From: Chitinophaga varians
Lineage (GTDB): Bacteria; Bacteroidota; Bacteroidia; Chitinophagales; Chitinophagaceae
Reading direction: 5' to 3'
NCBI RefSeq assembly: GCF_014529945.1
Contig: NZ_JACVFB010000003.1
Span: 372,001 to 436,000, forward strand
Length of the DNA stretch: 64,000 nt
Shown here: positions 1 through 9,493 of the stretch, piece by piece
Layout: every line of letters starts with the position of its first letter
Position numbering within the stretch: position 1 is the first letter of the stretch
Made by a program: the position numbers and the translations under genes
Notes under the pieces: generated by a model
The model's input: only the letters and a program-made list of their open reading frames with translations
What the model was told of the DNA's origin: nothing
The model's database searches: none

Positions 1-175
1 ACAAAGTGCCAAATGCCAACGATGACTTCCCCGAGCCGGATACACCGGTAAACACCACCAGCGCATCTCTCGGTATGTCGAGGTCTACATTTTTGAGATT
101 ATGCTCGCGTGCCCCGCGTACACGCAAAAATCCTTTCTGTTCCGGTGAAGCAGGGTTTCCTGTTGTTTGTTGCAT
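1..175 (-). CDS. uvrA: UvrA-type excinuclease ATPase, N-terminal fragment (cut by window edge)
   Basis: Reading leftwards from an ATG at 175, the minus strand encodes 58 residues that run off the window. They contain [18 protein letters not shown] followed by the Walker A motif GVSGSGKSS and then LAFGTL, which is the start of the first ABC ATPase domain of UvrA. UvrA is the damage-recognition subunit of nucleotide excision repair in the cytoplasm. The FGTL after Walker A, rather than the FDTI or FDTL usual in canonical UvrA, leans towards the UvrA2 class; this is from memory of the family. The gene is divergent from the next one, with about 100 bp between the two starts. Confidence 0.85.
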   Translation of the reverse strand, partial: MQQTTGNPASPEQKGFLRVRGAREHNLKNVDLDIPRDALVVFTGVSGSGKSSLAFGTL

Positions 176-278
176 GCTTTGGGCGCACAAAGACTGTGCC
201 CGCTGTAGTCATCCAACAAAAAAATACATAATAAATAAAATTTTAATATTTTCAATCTGCAAAAGCACTATTTATCCC

Positions 279-1886
279 ATGAAAAAACAACTCGTACTGT
301 TGGCAGCAGGAGCCATGGCATTGGTTTCCCGGCAAGGACTGTCACAAACTGTCACCTATGTCAACTACAAAGCCCCCGTTTTCAGACATGCCACTAATCA
401 ACGTTTTAGCCATCACCGTCAGCTCTTCTTCATGGCAGACATCAATCCGGCCCTCTGTAACCAGATGGTGTCTTCTGCCATCAAAAAAGATTCTGCGCAA
501 GCCATCTTCCAGCGTGCGGCAGCAGAGGAATTTGAAAAACTGAAATACAGCACCGTAAAAGACTCGCTCGATATGAGCGTGGCCATCATGGTAAGAGATC
601 TCGACATCACCCCGTACCAGGGCGCCGCCGGCCTCGGCAGCTTTAACACCGGCACCACTTACACCGTAAATGGCAACGTGACGGAATACGTGTTCAACAG
701 AAGCGGAGAACCATACGTACAGCGCAATATCAAACTACCGGGCACCGTTACCCTCACAGAAGCAGATGCCATCGTGACGCCTTTCAACAAAGTACTGGCC
801 AACAATAAAGCTGTGGACATGTACCGGGTGATGATGAAATGCGTTAAACAAATCGCTTTGGAAAGAAAGAAGGTGTTGGCAGATGATTTTTACGAAGAAG
901 AAATATCGCTTCCTATCATCTATCGGGCTAAGAAAAAATATCCCGAATTCGCAGCGATCGATTCACTCAATGAAGCGCTCATCCATGAACTGAAGAAAAA
1001 GGACACTAAAGACTATACAGCACTGGTAAAACCTTACGAGAAAACTTACCAGCAAATGTTGCAGCAGGAATATCCGAAAGATTACAACCTTAAACCGATC
1101 AAAGTCACCGCGTATTCTCAGCTGGCATACCTGTATTACCTCGCCAGCGATACGGTGAATCTGAAGATCACCATGGATTCCCTGTATGCGAATTCTTACA
1201 AGTTCCTTGGCGCCAGAACAGACTATGATGCCCGCGGGCCGCTCCTGAAAACCCTTACCGGTTACTATGCTTCCGCCAATGCCCGCAAATATCCGCTGGA
1301 TTCCACCACCGGCCAGGTCCGGGATAAAATGTTCTCTACCCAGAAACTGGCAGAAGGCTGGATACTGCTCACAGAAGGTGACACTATTAAAGGTCGCCAC
1401 ATCGAAGAGAAATTCGCAGGCTCCATCCTCAATCTCGATGCCGGCATCTACATTAAATATGAAATCACCAACGAAAAAGGCAAACAGGTAGAAAAAAGCT
1501 ACAAGGTCAATAACATCAAGTCTTTCGGTTACCTCAACCGCCTCTTTGAAGTACATAAGTTTAAGCCCACCTTCCTGCAAAGTAAAGCACTGAGCTTCGA
1601 TATGCTCAAAGCGAAAAGTTATCCGCTGGAAGTGATCTACAACTCTCCCAAAATCAAAATCCTGAAAGAAAACTACGGCGACGAACCTACGAACATGATC
1701 CTGTTCATTCGTCCCGGTGAAACAGAAGTTGCCAATCAGGGCCGCGACTGGGAAAAGAAAAAGGAGGAAATGCTGAAAGAGTACTTCAAAGACTCGCCAG
1801 CTGTATTAAGCAAACTCGCCAGCAACAGCTATGACCTGAAAACAGAGAAAGGATATCTTCAACTCGCAGAAGATTACTCAAAATAG
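279..1886 (+). CDS. Secreted protein of unknown function
   Basis: A 535-residue protein that I do not recognise. I chose the ATG at 279 because [22 protein letters not shown] is a typical signal peptide with cleavage near residue 23. The frame stays open upstream, but there it overlaps the divergent uvrA gene and its translation has no signal or domain character. The mature part is mixed alpha/beta and rich in Lys and Glu, with a tyrosine-rich central stretch and no repeated unit or metal motif that I can see. It is probably periplasmic or cell-surface. A strong rho-independent terminator follows directly, so it is probably transcribed alone. Confidence 0.7.
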   Translation: MKKQLVLLAAGAMALVSRQGLSQTVTYVNYKAPVFRHATNQRFSHHRQLFFMADINPALCNQMVSSAIKKDSAQAIFQRAAAEEFEKLKYSTVKDSLDMSVAIMVRDLDITPYQGAAGLGSFNTGTTYTVNGNVTEYVFNRSGEPYVQRNIKLPGTVTLTEADAIVTPFNKVLANNKAVDMYRVMMKCVKQIALERKKVLADDFYEEEISLPIIYRAKKKYPEFAAIDSLNEALIHELKKKDTKDYTALVKPYEKTYQQMLQQEYPKDYNLKPIKVTAYSQLAYLYYLASDTVNLKITMDSLYANSYKFLGARTDYDARGPLLKTLTGYYASANARKYPLDSTTGQVRDKMFSTQKLAEGWILLTEGDTIKGRHIEEKFAGSILNLDAGIYIKYEITNEKGKQVEKSYKVNNIKSFGYLNRLFEVHKFKPTFLQSKALSFDMLKAKSYPLEVIYNSPKIKILKENYGDEPTNMILFIRPGETEVANQGRDWEKKKEEMLKEYFKDSPAVLSKLASNSYDLKTEKGYLQLAEDYSK

Positions 1887-1912
1887 GCAGCAAGTCTGCT
1901 ATAAACAACCTG

Positions 1913-1940
1913 GAGCTGCCTCAAAAAGGCAGCTCTTTTT
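1913..1940 (+). terminator. Rho-independent terminator
   Basis: A perfect 9-bp stem, GAGCTGCCT (1913-1921) with AGGCAGCTC (1927-1935), has a 5-nt loop and is followed by a run of five T. It lies 27 bp after the stop codon of the preceding secreted-protein gene. Confidence 0.85.
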
Positions 1941-2043
1941 ATTTTCAGGATTCCCACCGGGAGACGGCGCATTTGCGTATTTTCAGGGTACCTCAATTTG
2001 ATTTATTAAGCCAATTTATTCACTAACTTAAATATCAAATTTC

Positions 2044-2889
2044 ATGAAAAGGACCCTTATGCTTTTCCCTGGTGTTATCTATTTAGCCACTACGTCACTC
2101 ATTTTTTCTACATCATGTAAAAAAGACCCACAGCGCACGATCGCTGCAATACAGCAGATGGATGCCGCCGCCCATTTTACAACGCTCGCCAGCGGCGACA
2201 CCCTGCTAAACGTCACTTATGAATCCGGCACACTTAACTCAGGTATTACCGGACTTGGCAGCACAACAGCCTCCGCTCCTGATGCCGCTTACATGGTCTC
2301 CCCCGGCAGCACCGGAAACTATGGCATCGGCCATAAAGTGGTATTAGATGATACCGCTTATCTCTCCGCCGGACAGCCCCGAAGCGAAAGCGATGCCCTG
2401 GGTATCACCAATGCAAGGTTTCAGCCTGGCACCGCCAGACGCTACGAATTCAGCGTTTTGTTAAAAGACTGGACCACATGGACTTCTTCCATGCCCGCCG
2501 ATGCAGATATCTTATTTCAGGCTAAACCAACAAGTGGCGGTCCGTTTTTCTTTATCGCGGCCAAAAGGAACGCTATCGTTTTCAGACATGGCGCATCAGC
2601 CCAGGACAACCTGGTATCCGATTACACCAGCTACATCAATCAATGGATAGATTTTCGGGTGGATGTGTCATGGTCCAATAACGGCACAGGCACGTACAGC
2701 GTATATACCCGTCTTCCGGGAGGAAACTATACGCTGAAAGCCCAATATAGCAATGAGTCCAACTACAGCTCCACCAGCGCATACGGCTATATTAAATGGG
2801 GACTTTACCGCGCCGACCAATCAACCGTCAACGGTTCTGTTGCCACACGCATCGCCTGGCACGACAACATCCGCATCATTGCGCTATGA
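2044..2889 (+). CDS. Polysaccharide-lyase-like lipoprotein
   Basis: A 281-residue lipoprotein. The signal peptide ends in a lipobox with Cys25 followed by KKD, the pattern of Bacteroidota lipoproteins. The C-terminal third reads KWGLYRADQ..RIAWHDNIRI, which resembles the closing strands of the heparin lyase I-like jelly roll (Polysacc_lyase, PF14099), where a KWG-Y-R..YHDN pattern is common. A role in binding or eliminative cleavage of an acidic polysaccharide is therefore likely but rests on this similarity only. It stands alone, between a terminator upstream and a shared hairpin downstream. I cannot identify catalytic residues with confidence. Confidence 0.65.
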   Translation: MKRTLMLFPGVIYLATTSLIFSTSCKKDPQRTIAAIQQMDAAAHFTTLASGDTLLNVTYESGTLNSGITGLGSTTASAPDAAYMVSPGSTGNYGIGHKVVLDDTAYLSAGQPRSESDALGITNARFQPGTARRYEFSVLLKDWTTWTSSMPADADILFQAKPTSGGPFFFIAAKRNAIVFRHGASAQDNLVSDYTSYINQWIDFRVDVSWSNNGTGTYSVYTRLPGGNYTLKAQYSNESNYSSTSAYGYIKWGLYRADQSTVNGSVATRIAWHDNIRIIAL

Positions 2890-2896
2890 TAAACAG

Positions 2897-2934
2897 GAAG
2901 AGGATGTCTCCGTTATTGTTGAGACATCCTCTTC
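2897..2934. terminator. Bidirectional hairpin between convergent genes
   Basis: Perfect 14-bp arms GAAGAGGATGTCTC and GAGACATCCTCTTC are separated by 10 nt, between the stop of the lipoprotein gene on the plus strand and the stop of the T9SS protein on the minus strand. There is no long T run, so termination strength is uncertain. Confidence 0.65.
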
Positions 2935-2961
2935 TTATCGATGATATATTGTTCTCTTCTT

Positions 2962-5112
2962 TTATCTTCTCAATACCACCCGCCCTCTGTATACTTCGTT
3001 CACGCCACTCCTTATCTCAATGAAATAAACACCGTTGGCCAGTTGGGGCAGAAGCATCAGACTGTTGCCGGTCAGTATATTCCGCTGCACTTCAACACCG
3101 TGAATATTTCTCACTATCATCAGACTGCCCGCAGGCATTTTATTGGCATTCAGTCTCACTTCACCGGAACTTGGGTTAGGAAACAATTCCAGTGTATGCG
3201 TTAACGTTTTATTCTGCTGCAGCCCCGCGGACTGCCGCTGCACACAGGGGTTGACGATTACCGTCACCGGCGTACGCTCCGGGAACTCGCAGCCATAACC
3301 GGCTGCCGCATAGTAAACCATCGTTTGCGGCGGACTTACCTTGTAGTCACCACCCGTATATAGCCTGTTGCCTCCGGTAGGCACATCGTACCAACGGATG
3401 CGGGATTGTGTATAGATCGGCGCAAATGCATGCAGCACCACGCTGTCTCCTCTGCAGATAATCACGCTGTCTGTAGTCACCGAAGGCTTTTGCGCATATC
3501 CGTCCATGTTCATGCGACGGTAAGCAGAGTCCGACCGGCATCCCGTCACCGAATCCAGCGCCTGTACCCATATGTCCACGGCAGCCGGTAACGGCGGCAG
3601 GAAGGATGGTGTGGAAAAAGTATCTGCATGCGAAACAAAAAAAGAAGTATCGAGCAATATCTGCGGAGAATACCGGAACCTCACCCTTACGTTATAGCTG
3701 TAACCAGGTTGGTAATTCTGTACTTTTATTTTGGTGACACCACATACCATCCCCTGCGGAACAGCGTATACAGGGTCAGGTAGTTTACGCACATTCACGG
3801 TCACCTTCGTACGCACCGGATATTCGCAGTAGTAACCAGGAACCACGTAATAATTTGTAGTGTCTGGCGGCGCTACCGTAAAATACTGTCCTCTGTGCAG
3901 CTCCGTACCGCCGGTAGGCACGCTGTACCAGCGTATATTCAGCAGTGTATTACCGGCCTGTCCGTGACCGTATGCATGGAGAGTGATACTATCTCCTTTG
4001 CAAATGGTCACATTATTGATATCCACATCAGCGTAGGTACCGTGCGCGCCGAATATCATCGTCTGCATCACCGTATCAGACCGGCAGCCGGTTATCTTAT
4101 TGACAGCCTGTATATAAAGATTGACAGTCACATTCAGATAAGCGCCCAGGTCCCGGACAGGAACCGTATCGCCAGTGGGCACGATAAACGATGAATCAAG
4201 CAATAATCCGTCAATGCCGGTGTACACAGTACGTACATGATAATACACGTCCGGCGTATGATTAGAGACACCAATGCCGATGGAACTACAGATAATACTG
4301 GGCGTCACAGAAAATTCAGGATTGGCAGGCTTCGGATTTACCTTTACCGTTACGCTTTTACGGGTACTGGTACATCCGTTCAATGCAGCATCTGCATAGT
4401 AGGTGGTGGTGACAGCAGGACTTACTTTGTAGCTGGCGCCGGTGTAAAGCAATGTACCGCCTGTTGGCGCATTATACCAATGCACGGTTGTTCCAACCGG
4501 CACCGATGCGGTCATCGCAGCCGTATCACCTTTACAGAGCTGAACGGTGTCAGGGAGGACTGGCGGCGGCAACGCAGGTTTGCGGTAGGCATAATAGAGT
4601 TGCAAAGTATTGAGCAGTCCCACAAGGCTGCTGGACAAAGTCACTTTCACCCGATCAAAGGAGGCTGCGGGCTTCAGTATAATCTCGCCGCGGTTGTTGC
4701 CCCAGGACCGGAAGTTGCTGGTATCAACGACATGGGCATCATTGTTTGCCACGGCCCCGTTGAAGGTTTGCACGGTAACACCCGCTACCAGATTGACCGA
4801 CAATAAGGGGTTGTTGCTGCCAACACCGATCACCAACGAATCACAACCGGCAGCACCGCCGGAAGGAAAGATAAGCGTCTGATACACCGTAACACCTAAC
4901 AATCCCACACTGATATTGAAAGTGGAATAGTCACTCAGACTACTGTTAATCGCATTGTCCGGGTTAGTGACGCCACATAACAAACACAGGCCGGTAACAC
5001 CGTTGGCCTGGCTGTTGGCGTATGTCTGCGCGAGGGCGCTGTGTAACCATAAACAGCTAAAAAGGAGGCTCAGACATAGTATTCTGCTGAAAGTGTAAAA
5101 TTTGGATAACAT
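2962..5112 (-). CDS. T9SS-sorted surface protein with three Ig-like repeats
   Basis: A 716-residue exported protein. Residues 1-29 form a signal peptide (..SALAQ). The body holds three repeats of about 85 residues, each containing a CKGD..L motif, a W-Y-x-x-P-T-G-G motif and ..YKVSPP.T..YY, like the Ig-like and SprB-related repeats of Bacteroidota adhesins. The last 75 residues (LELFPNPSSGEVRLN.. to ..GRVVLRR) match the Por_Secre_tail type A sorting domain, so the protein should cross the outer membrane through the type IX system and be cleaved. The N-terminal region between residues 30 and 180 is a separate domain that I do not recognise. It is probably an adhesin or matrix protein. Confidence 0.85.
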   Translation of the reverse strand: MLSKFYTFSRILCLSLLFSCLWLHSALAQTYANSQANGVTGLCLLCGVTNPDNAINSSLSDYSTFNISVGLLGVTVYQTLIFPSGGAAGCDSLVIGVGSNNPLLSVNLVAGVTVQTFNGAVANNDAHVVDTSNFRSWGNNRGEIILKPAASFDRVKVTLSSSLVGLLNTLQLYYAYRKPALPPPVLPDTVQLCKGDTAAMTASVPVGTTVHWYNAPTGGTLLYTGASYKVSPAVTTTYYADAALNGCTSTRKSVTVKVNPKPANPEFSVTPSIICSSIGIGVSNHTPDVYYHVRTVYTGIDGLLLDSSFIVPTGDTVPVRDLGAYLNVTVNLYIQAVNKITGCRSDTVMQTMIFGAHGTYADVDINNVTICKGDSITLHAYGHGQAGNTLLNIRWYSVPTGGTELHRGQYFTVAPPDTTNYYVVPGYYCEYPVRTKVTVNVRKLPDPVYAVPQGMVCGVTKIKVQNYQPGYSYNVRVRFRYSPQILLDTSFFVSHADTFSTPSFLPPLPAAVDIWVQALDSVTGCRSDSAYRRMNMDGYAQKPSVTTDSVIICRGDSVVLHAFAPIYTQSRIRWYDVPTGGNRLYTGGDYKVSPPQTMVYYAAAGYGCEFPERTPVTVIVNPCVQRQSAGLQQNKTLTHTLELFPNPSSGEVRLNANKMPAGSLMIVRNIHGVEVQRNILTGNSLMLLPQLANGVYFIEIRSGVNEVYRGRVVLRR

Positions 5113-5293
5113 AACGAATGAGGGTTAATGGTTAATAAGAGGGTTCTATAAGTACGCGATTAAATACAGGTTTTATCAGGACAGGATTAGCTACATCAGG
5201 ATAGTCCTTATTCGGTAATAAATATAACCAATATGAACACAAACAGGGTCGCAGTAGAAAACAATAAAAGCGTTAAAAGATCTGACATAAAAA

Positions 5294-5327
5294 GGAAGCA
5301 TCTTGTGAACAAGATGCTTCCTTTTTT
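5294..5327. terminator. Bidirectional terminator
   Basis: Perfect 13-bp arms GGAAGCATCTTGT and ACAAGATGCTTCC flank a 2-nt loop, with T6 on one side and A4 on the other. It lies just past the 3' end of the minus-strand thioredoxin gene, which it probably terminates. Confidence 0.85.
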
Positions 5328-5335
5328 ATACTCAT

Positions 5336-6496
5336 TTATTTGTTTAACTTCTCTCGCAGGATATTTTGCAATAACGGCAAACTGTCAATCGTATCCGGTA
5401 GTTCCTGCGTCCTTTCATACACGATTTTTCCAGTAGGGTCTATGAGGAACAAACGAGGCAGCGCCGCAATACCGTATCTGTCAGTGAATGTTTCATCCCA
5501 TTTGAGTTTTGTCCAGCTAATCTGATATTTCTCCACGGCACGCTGAAAAGCGGTAGTGTCCTTATCTGCTGAAACACCGATGACTGCCAGCTGATCACGG
5601 CGATAGCCGTCGTATATCTTTTTAATGGCCGGCAGTTCCGCAACACAGGGTTCACACCACGAAGCCCAGAAATTTAGCAACACATACTTTCCTTTGTAGT
5701 CGTTCAGAGAAATTTTGTTACCCCGTATATCCGTTGCCGTGAAAGGAGGCGCCTGTGCTCCCGGCCCTACTTCGCGGGCAGCCAGCCAACGCAGAACAAC
5801 ATCCCGCTCAAAAGCATATTCCTTTTTCTTAGGGATAGTTGTTTCCAGGAGATTACGCAGTTGTGCCGCCGTAACACCGGGATATCCGTAAGGCCCTGAA
5901 CTGCCCATGTCTACCAGTGCCGTCCGGAAAAGCCACAAGCCATAATAACTGTCTTTAACCTGTTGCAGAAAAGCCAGTTTACGATGATCGATAACCTTCA
6001 GCTTTTCAAAGAAGACCTGCCTTTCCGGGCTGTTCAGCTTCAGAATAGCTTGCTCATGCTCATTCCAATAATTGTCCTTGTCTTCTTCTGCTGCGGCAAT
6101 GAAAGCGTGAAACGCGCTATCACCGGCCTTACTCACATCAATGGCCTGGGTCAGTACCGGATGCTCCCAATCATTGGTAATATGAATAGTGGCTGGTTCC
6201 TCAGCGACCCAACTACGGCTGACCGAATACCTGTACGCGCCAAACTCCCGATATGCAATCAATACCGTAGCATAGCGGCCATAATACGTTCCGGAAATTT
6301 CCATCTGCAGACCTGTAAAATGAGGTTTTATTGTTTGATAGGTCTTCCCATCGTCATAGCTGACGCTAAAGTCATGCGGATGGGTACTAACGGAGTAAGG
6401 TACAATGATCGTCGCCTTAAATCGTTTGGGAACAGCAAAACTCTGCAAGGATAACAAGACCAGGAAAAAAGCTAATGTTCGGGCAAGGACAGTCAT
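5336..6496 (-). CDS. TlpA-family thioredoxin-fold protein, exported
   Basis: A 386-residue protein with a signal peptide (MTVLARTLAFFLVLLSLQSFA). Residues about 245-385 form a TlpA/ResA-like domain with FWASWCEPC as the redox-active CxxC motif, followed by the cis-Pro segment AALPRLFLID. Residues 25-240 form a long N-terminal region seen in many Bacteroidota TlpA-like proteins (DUF4369-like layout). It is expected to act as a periplasmic disulfide reductase or oxidoreductase; its partner is unknown. A terminator follows it, and it is divergent from the serine hydrolase gene with a 250-bp gap. Confidence 0.85.
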   Translation of the reverse strand: MTVLARTLAFFLVLLSLQSFAVPKRFKATIIVPYSVSTHPHDFSVSYDDGKTYQTIKPHFTGLQMEISGTYYGRYATVLIAYREFGAYRYSVSRSWVAEEPATIHITNDWEHPVLTQAIDVSKAGDSAFHAFIAAAEEDKDNYWNEHEQAILKLNSPERQVFFEKLKVIDHRKLAFLQQVKDSYYGLWLFRTALVDMGSSGPYGYPGVTAAQLRNLLETTIPKKKEYAFERDVVLRWLAAREVGPGAQAPPFTATDIRGNKISLNDYKGKYVLLNFWASWCEPCVAELPAIKKIYDGYRRDQLAVIGVSADKDTTAFQRAVEKYQISWTKLKWDETFTDRYGIAALPRLFLIDPTGKIVYERTQELPDTIDSLPLLQNILREKLNK

Positions 6497-6745
6497 ATCA
6501 TTTTTTTGTGGCCGTGAAGATATCGACGCCCTTAACGGGAAAGCCTCAATAAACTGTTAATTGTGATATTGTTGGCAAACGGTGTTCAGAAGCCTCCTGC
6601 TACATACCGGCATCAGGTGAATACGGCGCCCTCCGGGGCAGCCCCACAGCAGTACCCCCATATGATAACAAAAAAGTCACACGTTCATATAATAAAGATT
6701 GAACTTATCCTGTTTATATTACAGCGTTATCACCAAACAACTGTT

Positions 6746-7804
6746 ATGAGAGATTTATCCCTGTTTATCCTGCTAATAGTATGTGTTACAGGCATGGCCT
6801 GTAAGAAAGAGTCGACCGGTACCAAACCAGCTACTCCCGGCTATGAGGCTGTGGACAAAATACTGGACGATTCCGTACCCGTACGGTTCGGCGGGAAGTG
6901 TTACGCCGTGGTCCATGTCAACGGGCAGGAAGTATACACCCGGAGCTACGGCGGCTACGACGGTAACACCCGTCAGCTGATTGCCTCCTGCACCAAATGG
7001 CTGTCAGGCGCCGTGGTAATGAGTTTGGTAGATGAAGGGAAGCTGAAACTGACTGATACCGTAGGAAAATTCCTGCCGATCTTTACGGCCAACGGGAAAG
7101 GAAATATTACCATCGCGCAACTGTTTTCCCATACTTCCGGTTTTCCCGGCACTTCCACGAAAGACTATGAATCCAATCCGGCATTGACGATGGAAGCAGC
7201 CGTTAACGCCATTGCGCAGAATGTGGCGCTGGTCACGCCTCCCGGCAAGGTCTTTTATTATGGTCGTATCGGTATGCAGATAGCAGGGCGCATCTGCGAA
7301 GTAGTGAGCGGTAAAAGCTGGAAGGATTTAGCTGCCGCGAAGTTGTTCATTCCCTGCGGGATGAACAACACGGATTATGGCCTGACTGCCAATCCTCTGC
7401 TGGCCGGCGGCGCAAGCAGTACCGCCAATGACTATATGAAGTTCCTGGATATGATGGCGAATAAAGGAGTGGCCGCCAACGGTACACGGGTGCTCAGCGA
7501 AGCAGCGGTGAACGCCATGGAACAGGGCCAGATAGGCGGGTCAACAGTAGGATATTGCCCCTATCCGCTGGTATGGCTCAACACTCCTAATTTTTACGGT
7601 ATCGGCAACTGGCGCGATTATACCGGTCCAGGCGACGTGATCATCGAAAGCAGCAGCCCCGGCGCTTTCGGCAGCTCTCCCTGGATCAACTATCCGAAGA
7701 AAATAACGGCGATGCTCTTCACCTACATCACCAACGACGGATATCTCACTGCAGCCCCTACCTACATCAAGGTGAAGACCACAGTGAGAGATATCGTTCC
7801 ATAA
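6746..7804 (+). CDS. Serine hydrolase of the beta-lactamase/penicillin-binding family, lipoprotein
   Basis: A 352-residue protein when started at the ATG at 6746, which gives a lipoprotein signal with Cys19 followed by KKES; the frame upstream of this lacks any signal. The SxxK motif is S81-C-T-K84, followed by LVDEGKLKLTDTVGKFLP, typical of class C-like serine hydrolases (PF00144). The usual YSN motif appears as Y172-G-R, and the last motif (HTG in typical members) is not visible; SPGAFG sits near its place. It is probably a membrane-anchored esterase or peptidase-like enzyme rather than a true beta-lactamase. It converges on zwf with only 4 bp between the stop codons. Confidence 0.85.
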   Translation: MRDLSLFILLIVCVTGMACKKESTGTKPATPGYEAVDKILDDSVPVRFGGKCYAVVHVNGQEVYTRSYGGYDGNTRQLIASCTKWLSGAVVMSLVDEGKLKLTDTVGKFLPIFTANGKGNITIAQLFSHTSGFPGTSTKDYESNPALTMEAAVNAIAQNVALVTPPGKVFYYGRIGMQIAGRICEVVSGKSWKDLAAAKLFIPCGMNNTDYGLTANPLLAGGASSTANDYMKFLDMMANKGVAANGTRVLSEAAVNAMEQGQIGGSTVGYCPYPLVWLNTPNFYGIGNWRDYTGPGDVIIESSSPGAFGSSPWINYPKKITAMLFTYITNDGYLTAAPTYIKVKTTVRDIVP

Positions 7805-7808
7805 ATAG

Positions 7809-9347
7809 CTACTTACTAACAGCCAGTTTTTTAATGGTTTCCCGGGAAGGAAGCCTGTACCATTCTTTGGCATAAGGTTTCAGCAGATTGCTGGCTGCTG
7901 CCGGGCCCCAGGTACCGGATTCATAAAACTGTAATTGTTTGGAAGGTGATTTTTTCCAGGCGTCGAGGATGGGCATCACTACCTTCCAGGCAGCTTCCAC
8001 CTGATCGGCGCGCATGAACAGCGTAGCATCGCCCTGGAGTACGTCCAGCAGCAACGCTTCATAAGCTTCCGGCAGCGATTCCGTATAGGCTTCCTGGTAA
8101 GTAAAGTCCATCTCCACCGGTACCAGCTTCATTTGCAGGCCAGGCACCTTGCTTTCAAACAGCAGGCTGATTTCCAACTCGGGCTGTATACTGATGATCA
8201 GCCTGTTGGGAACGATATCGTCTTTGAAGATCTTATGCGGCGAATCTTTGAACTGCACCACGATCACGGAAGACTGCCGCGTCATGGACTTACCGGTACG
8301 CAGGAAAAAAGGCACTCCCTCCCAGCGTGGATTGTCGATCATCATCTTCAGCGCCACAAACGTTTCTGTATTGGATTCCGGCGCTACCTGCTCCTCCTGA
8401 CGGTACGCTATCCGCTGCACATCGTCCACTTCTCCGGCGGTGTACTGCGCACGCACCACGTTTTTAAATACCTGCGGCGTGGTAAACGGCCGGATGTTTT
8501 TCAGCACTTTGGTTTTGGCATCGCGGATGGCTTCGGCCTTGTAAGCGCCCGGGCACTCCATGGCCACGATACACAACAGCTGCATCAGGTGGTTTTGTAT
8601 CATGTCGCGCATGGCGCCGGCTGCGTCATAGTAGCCGCCGCGTTTGCCCACGCTCACCTGCTCGGCTACACTGATCTGTATATGATCGATATAATTTTTA
8701 TTCCACAACGGTTCAAATACGAAGTTGGCAAAACGGAAGGCCATGATGTTCTGCACCGTTTCCTTACCCAGATAGTGGTCGATACGGTATATCTGTTTCT
8801 CTGAAAAGCGTTTGGTGAGGAAGCGGTTCAGTTTCCGGGCGGTATCCAGATCGGTACCGAAAGGTTTTTCCACCACAATACGGTCATGGACTTTATTGCT
8901 GCATAGCTTGCGTGTATACAGCGCTTCTGCGATCACCTCGATGAAACGTGGCGCTACAGCGAAGTAGAACATACGGTTGCCTCGCTGTTTGCTGCTTTTC
9001 TCAAAGTCTTCCACTTTTGATTTCAGCGAGATATAGGTTTCCTTTTTGGTGAAATCACCTTGCAGATAGCTGATGCGTGCGGCAAACTCGGCCCATTTCG
9101 ACGGTTCCGCCTTACCGTTGCGGCTGAATTCATTTACACCGGCCAGCAGGTCGTTTTTAAACGCGGCTTCATCTACGGTCTGAAAATCGACACAGAAGAT
9201 CTCAAACAAAGCAGGCAGGTGGTTCTCTATAAACAGATTATACAGCGCAGGGATCAGCTTACGACGGGTAAGGTCTCCCTTGGCACCGAAAATCGTGATG
9301 GCGGCAGGATATGCTTTTTTAGGTTTCATATCCTGAAAGTAGTCCAT
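7809..9347 (-). CDS. zwf: Glucose-6-phosphate 1-dehydrogenase
   Basis: A 512-residue enzyme that oxidises glucose 6-phosphate to 6-phosphogluconolactone with NADP, the entry to the oxidative pentose phosphate pathway. The N-terminal nucleotide-binding motif is FGAKGDLTRRKLIPALYNL, and the substrate-binding and catalytic signature is RIDHYLGKE. Length is normal for the family. The ATG at 9347 and another seven codons in are both plausible starts. Neither 6-phosphogluconate dehydrogenase nor lactonase is adjacent, although the three are often clustered; transketolase lies 13 kb away. Confidence 0.96.
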   Translation of the reverse strand: MDYFQDMKPKKAYPAAITIFGAKGDLTRRKLIPALYNLFIENHLPALFEIFCVDFQTVDEAAFKNDLLAGVNEFSRNGKAEPSKWAEFAARISYLQGDFTKKETYISLKSKVEDFEKSSKQRGNRMFYFAVAPRFIEVIAEALYTRKLCSNKVHDRIVVEKPFGTDLDTARKLNRFLTKRFSEKQIYRIDHYLGKETVQNIMAFRFANFVFEPLWNKNYIDHIQISVAEQVSVGKRGGYYDAAGAMRDMIQNHLMQLLCIVAMECPGAYKAEAIRDAKTKVLKNIRPFTTPQVFKNVVRAQYTAGEVDDVQRIAYRQEEQVAPESNTETFVALKMMIDNPRWEGVPFFLRTGKSMTRQSSVIVVQFKDSPHKIFKDDIVPNRLIISIQPELEISLLFESKVPGLQMKLVPVEMDFTYQEAYTESLPEAYEALLLDVLQGDATLFMRADQVEAAWKVVMPILDAWKKSPSKQLQFYESGTWGPAAASNLLKPYAKEWYRLPSRETIKKLAVSK

Positions 9348-9493
9348 TTTCGGTTAACGCCTGCAACAGTTTTACAGTCTATCCGGTAACCACGCTATGA
9401 TCGTATTTTATAATTTTTTTTCTAATAAAAGTCTATTTAGAAAAATAAATTATAAATGTTATATTCATCTCCCGATAACAATTTCCACCGCTC

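Noticed and set aside
6-278. Upstream extension of the first secreted protein
   Set aside because: The minus strand there encodes a clear UvrA N-terminus, and the extension would hide a perfect signal peptide at residue 1 of the shorter form.
963-1580. 205-codon open frame opposite the first secreted protein
   Set aside because: It is an antisense frame within a well-formed gene, with no recognisable features.
6746-7804. True class C beta-lactamase
   Set aside because: SxxK is present, but YSN is YGR and no KTG/HTG motif is visible, so antibiotic hydrolysis is not supported.
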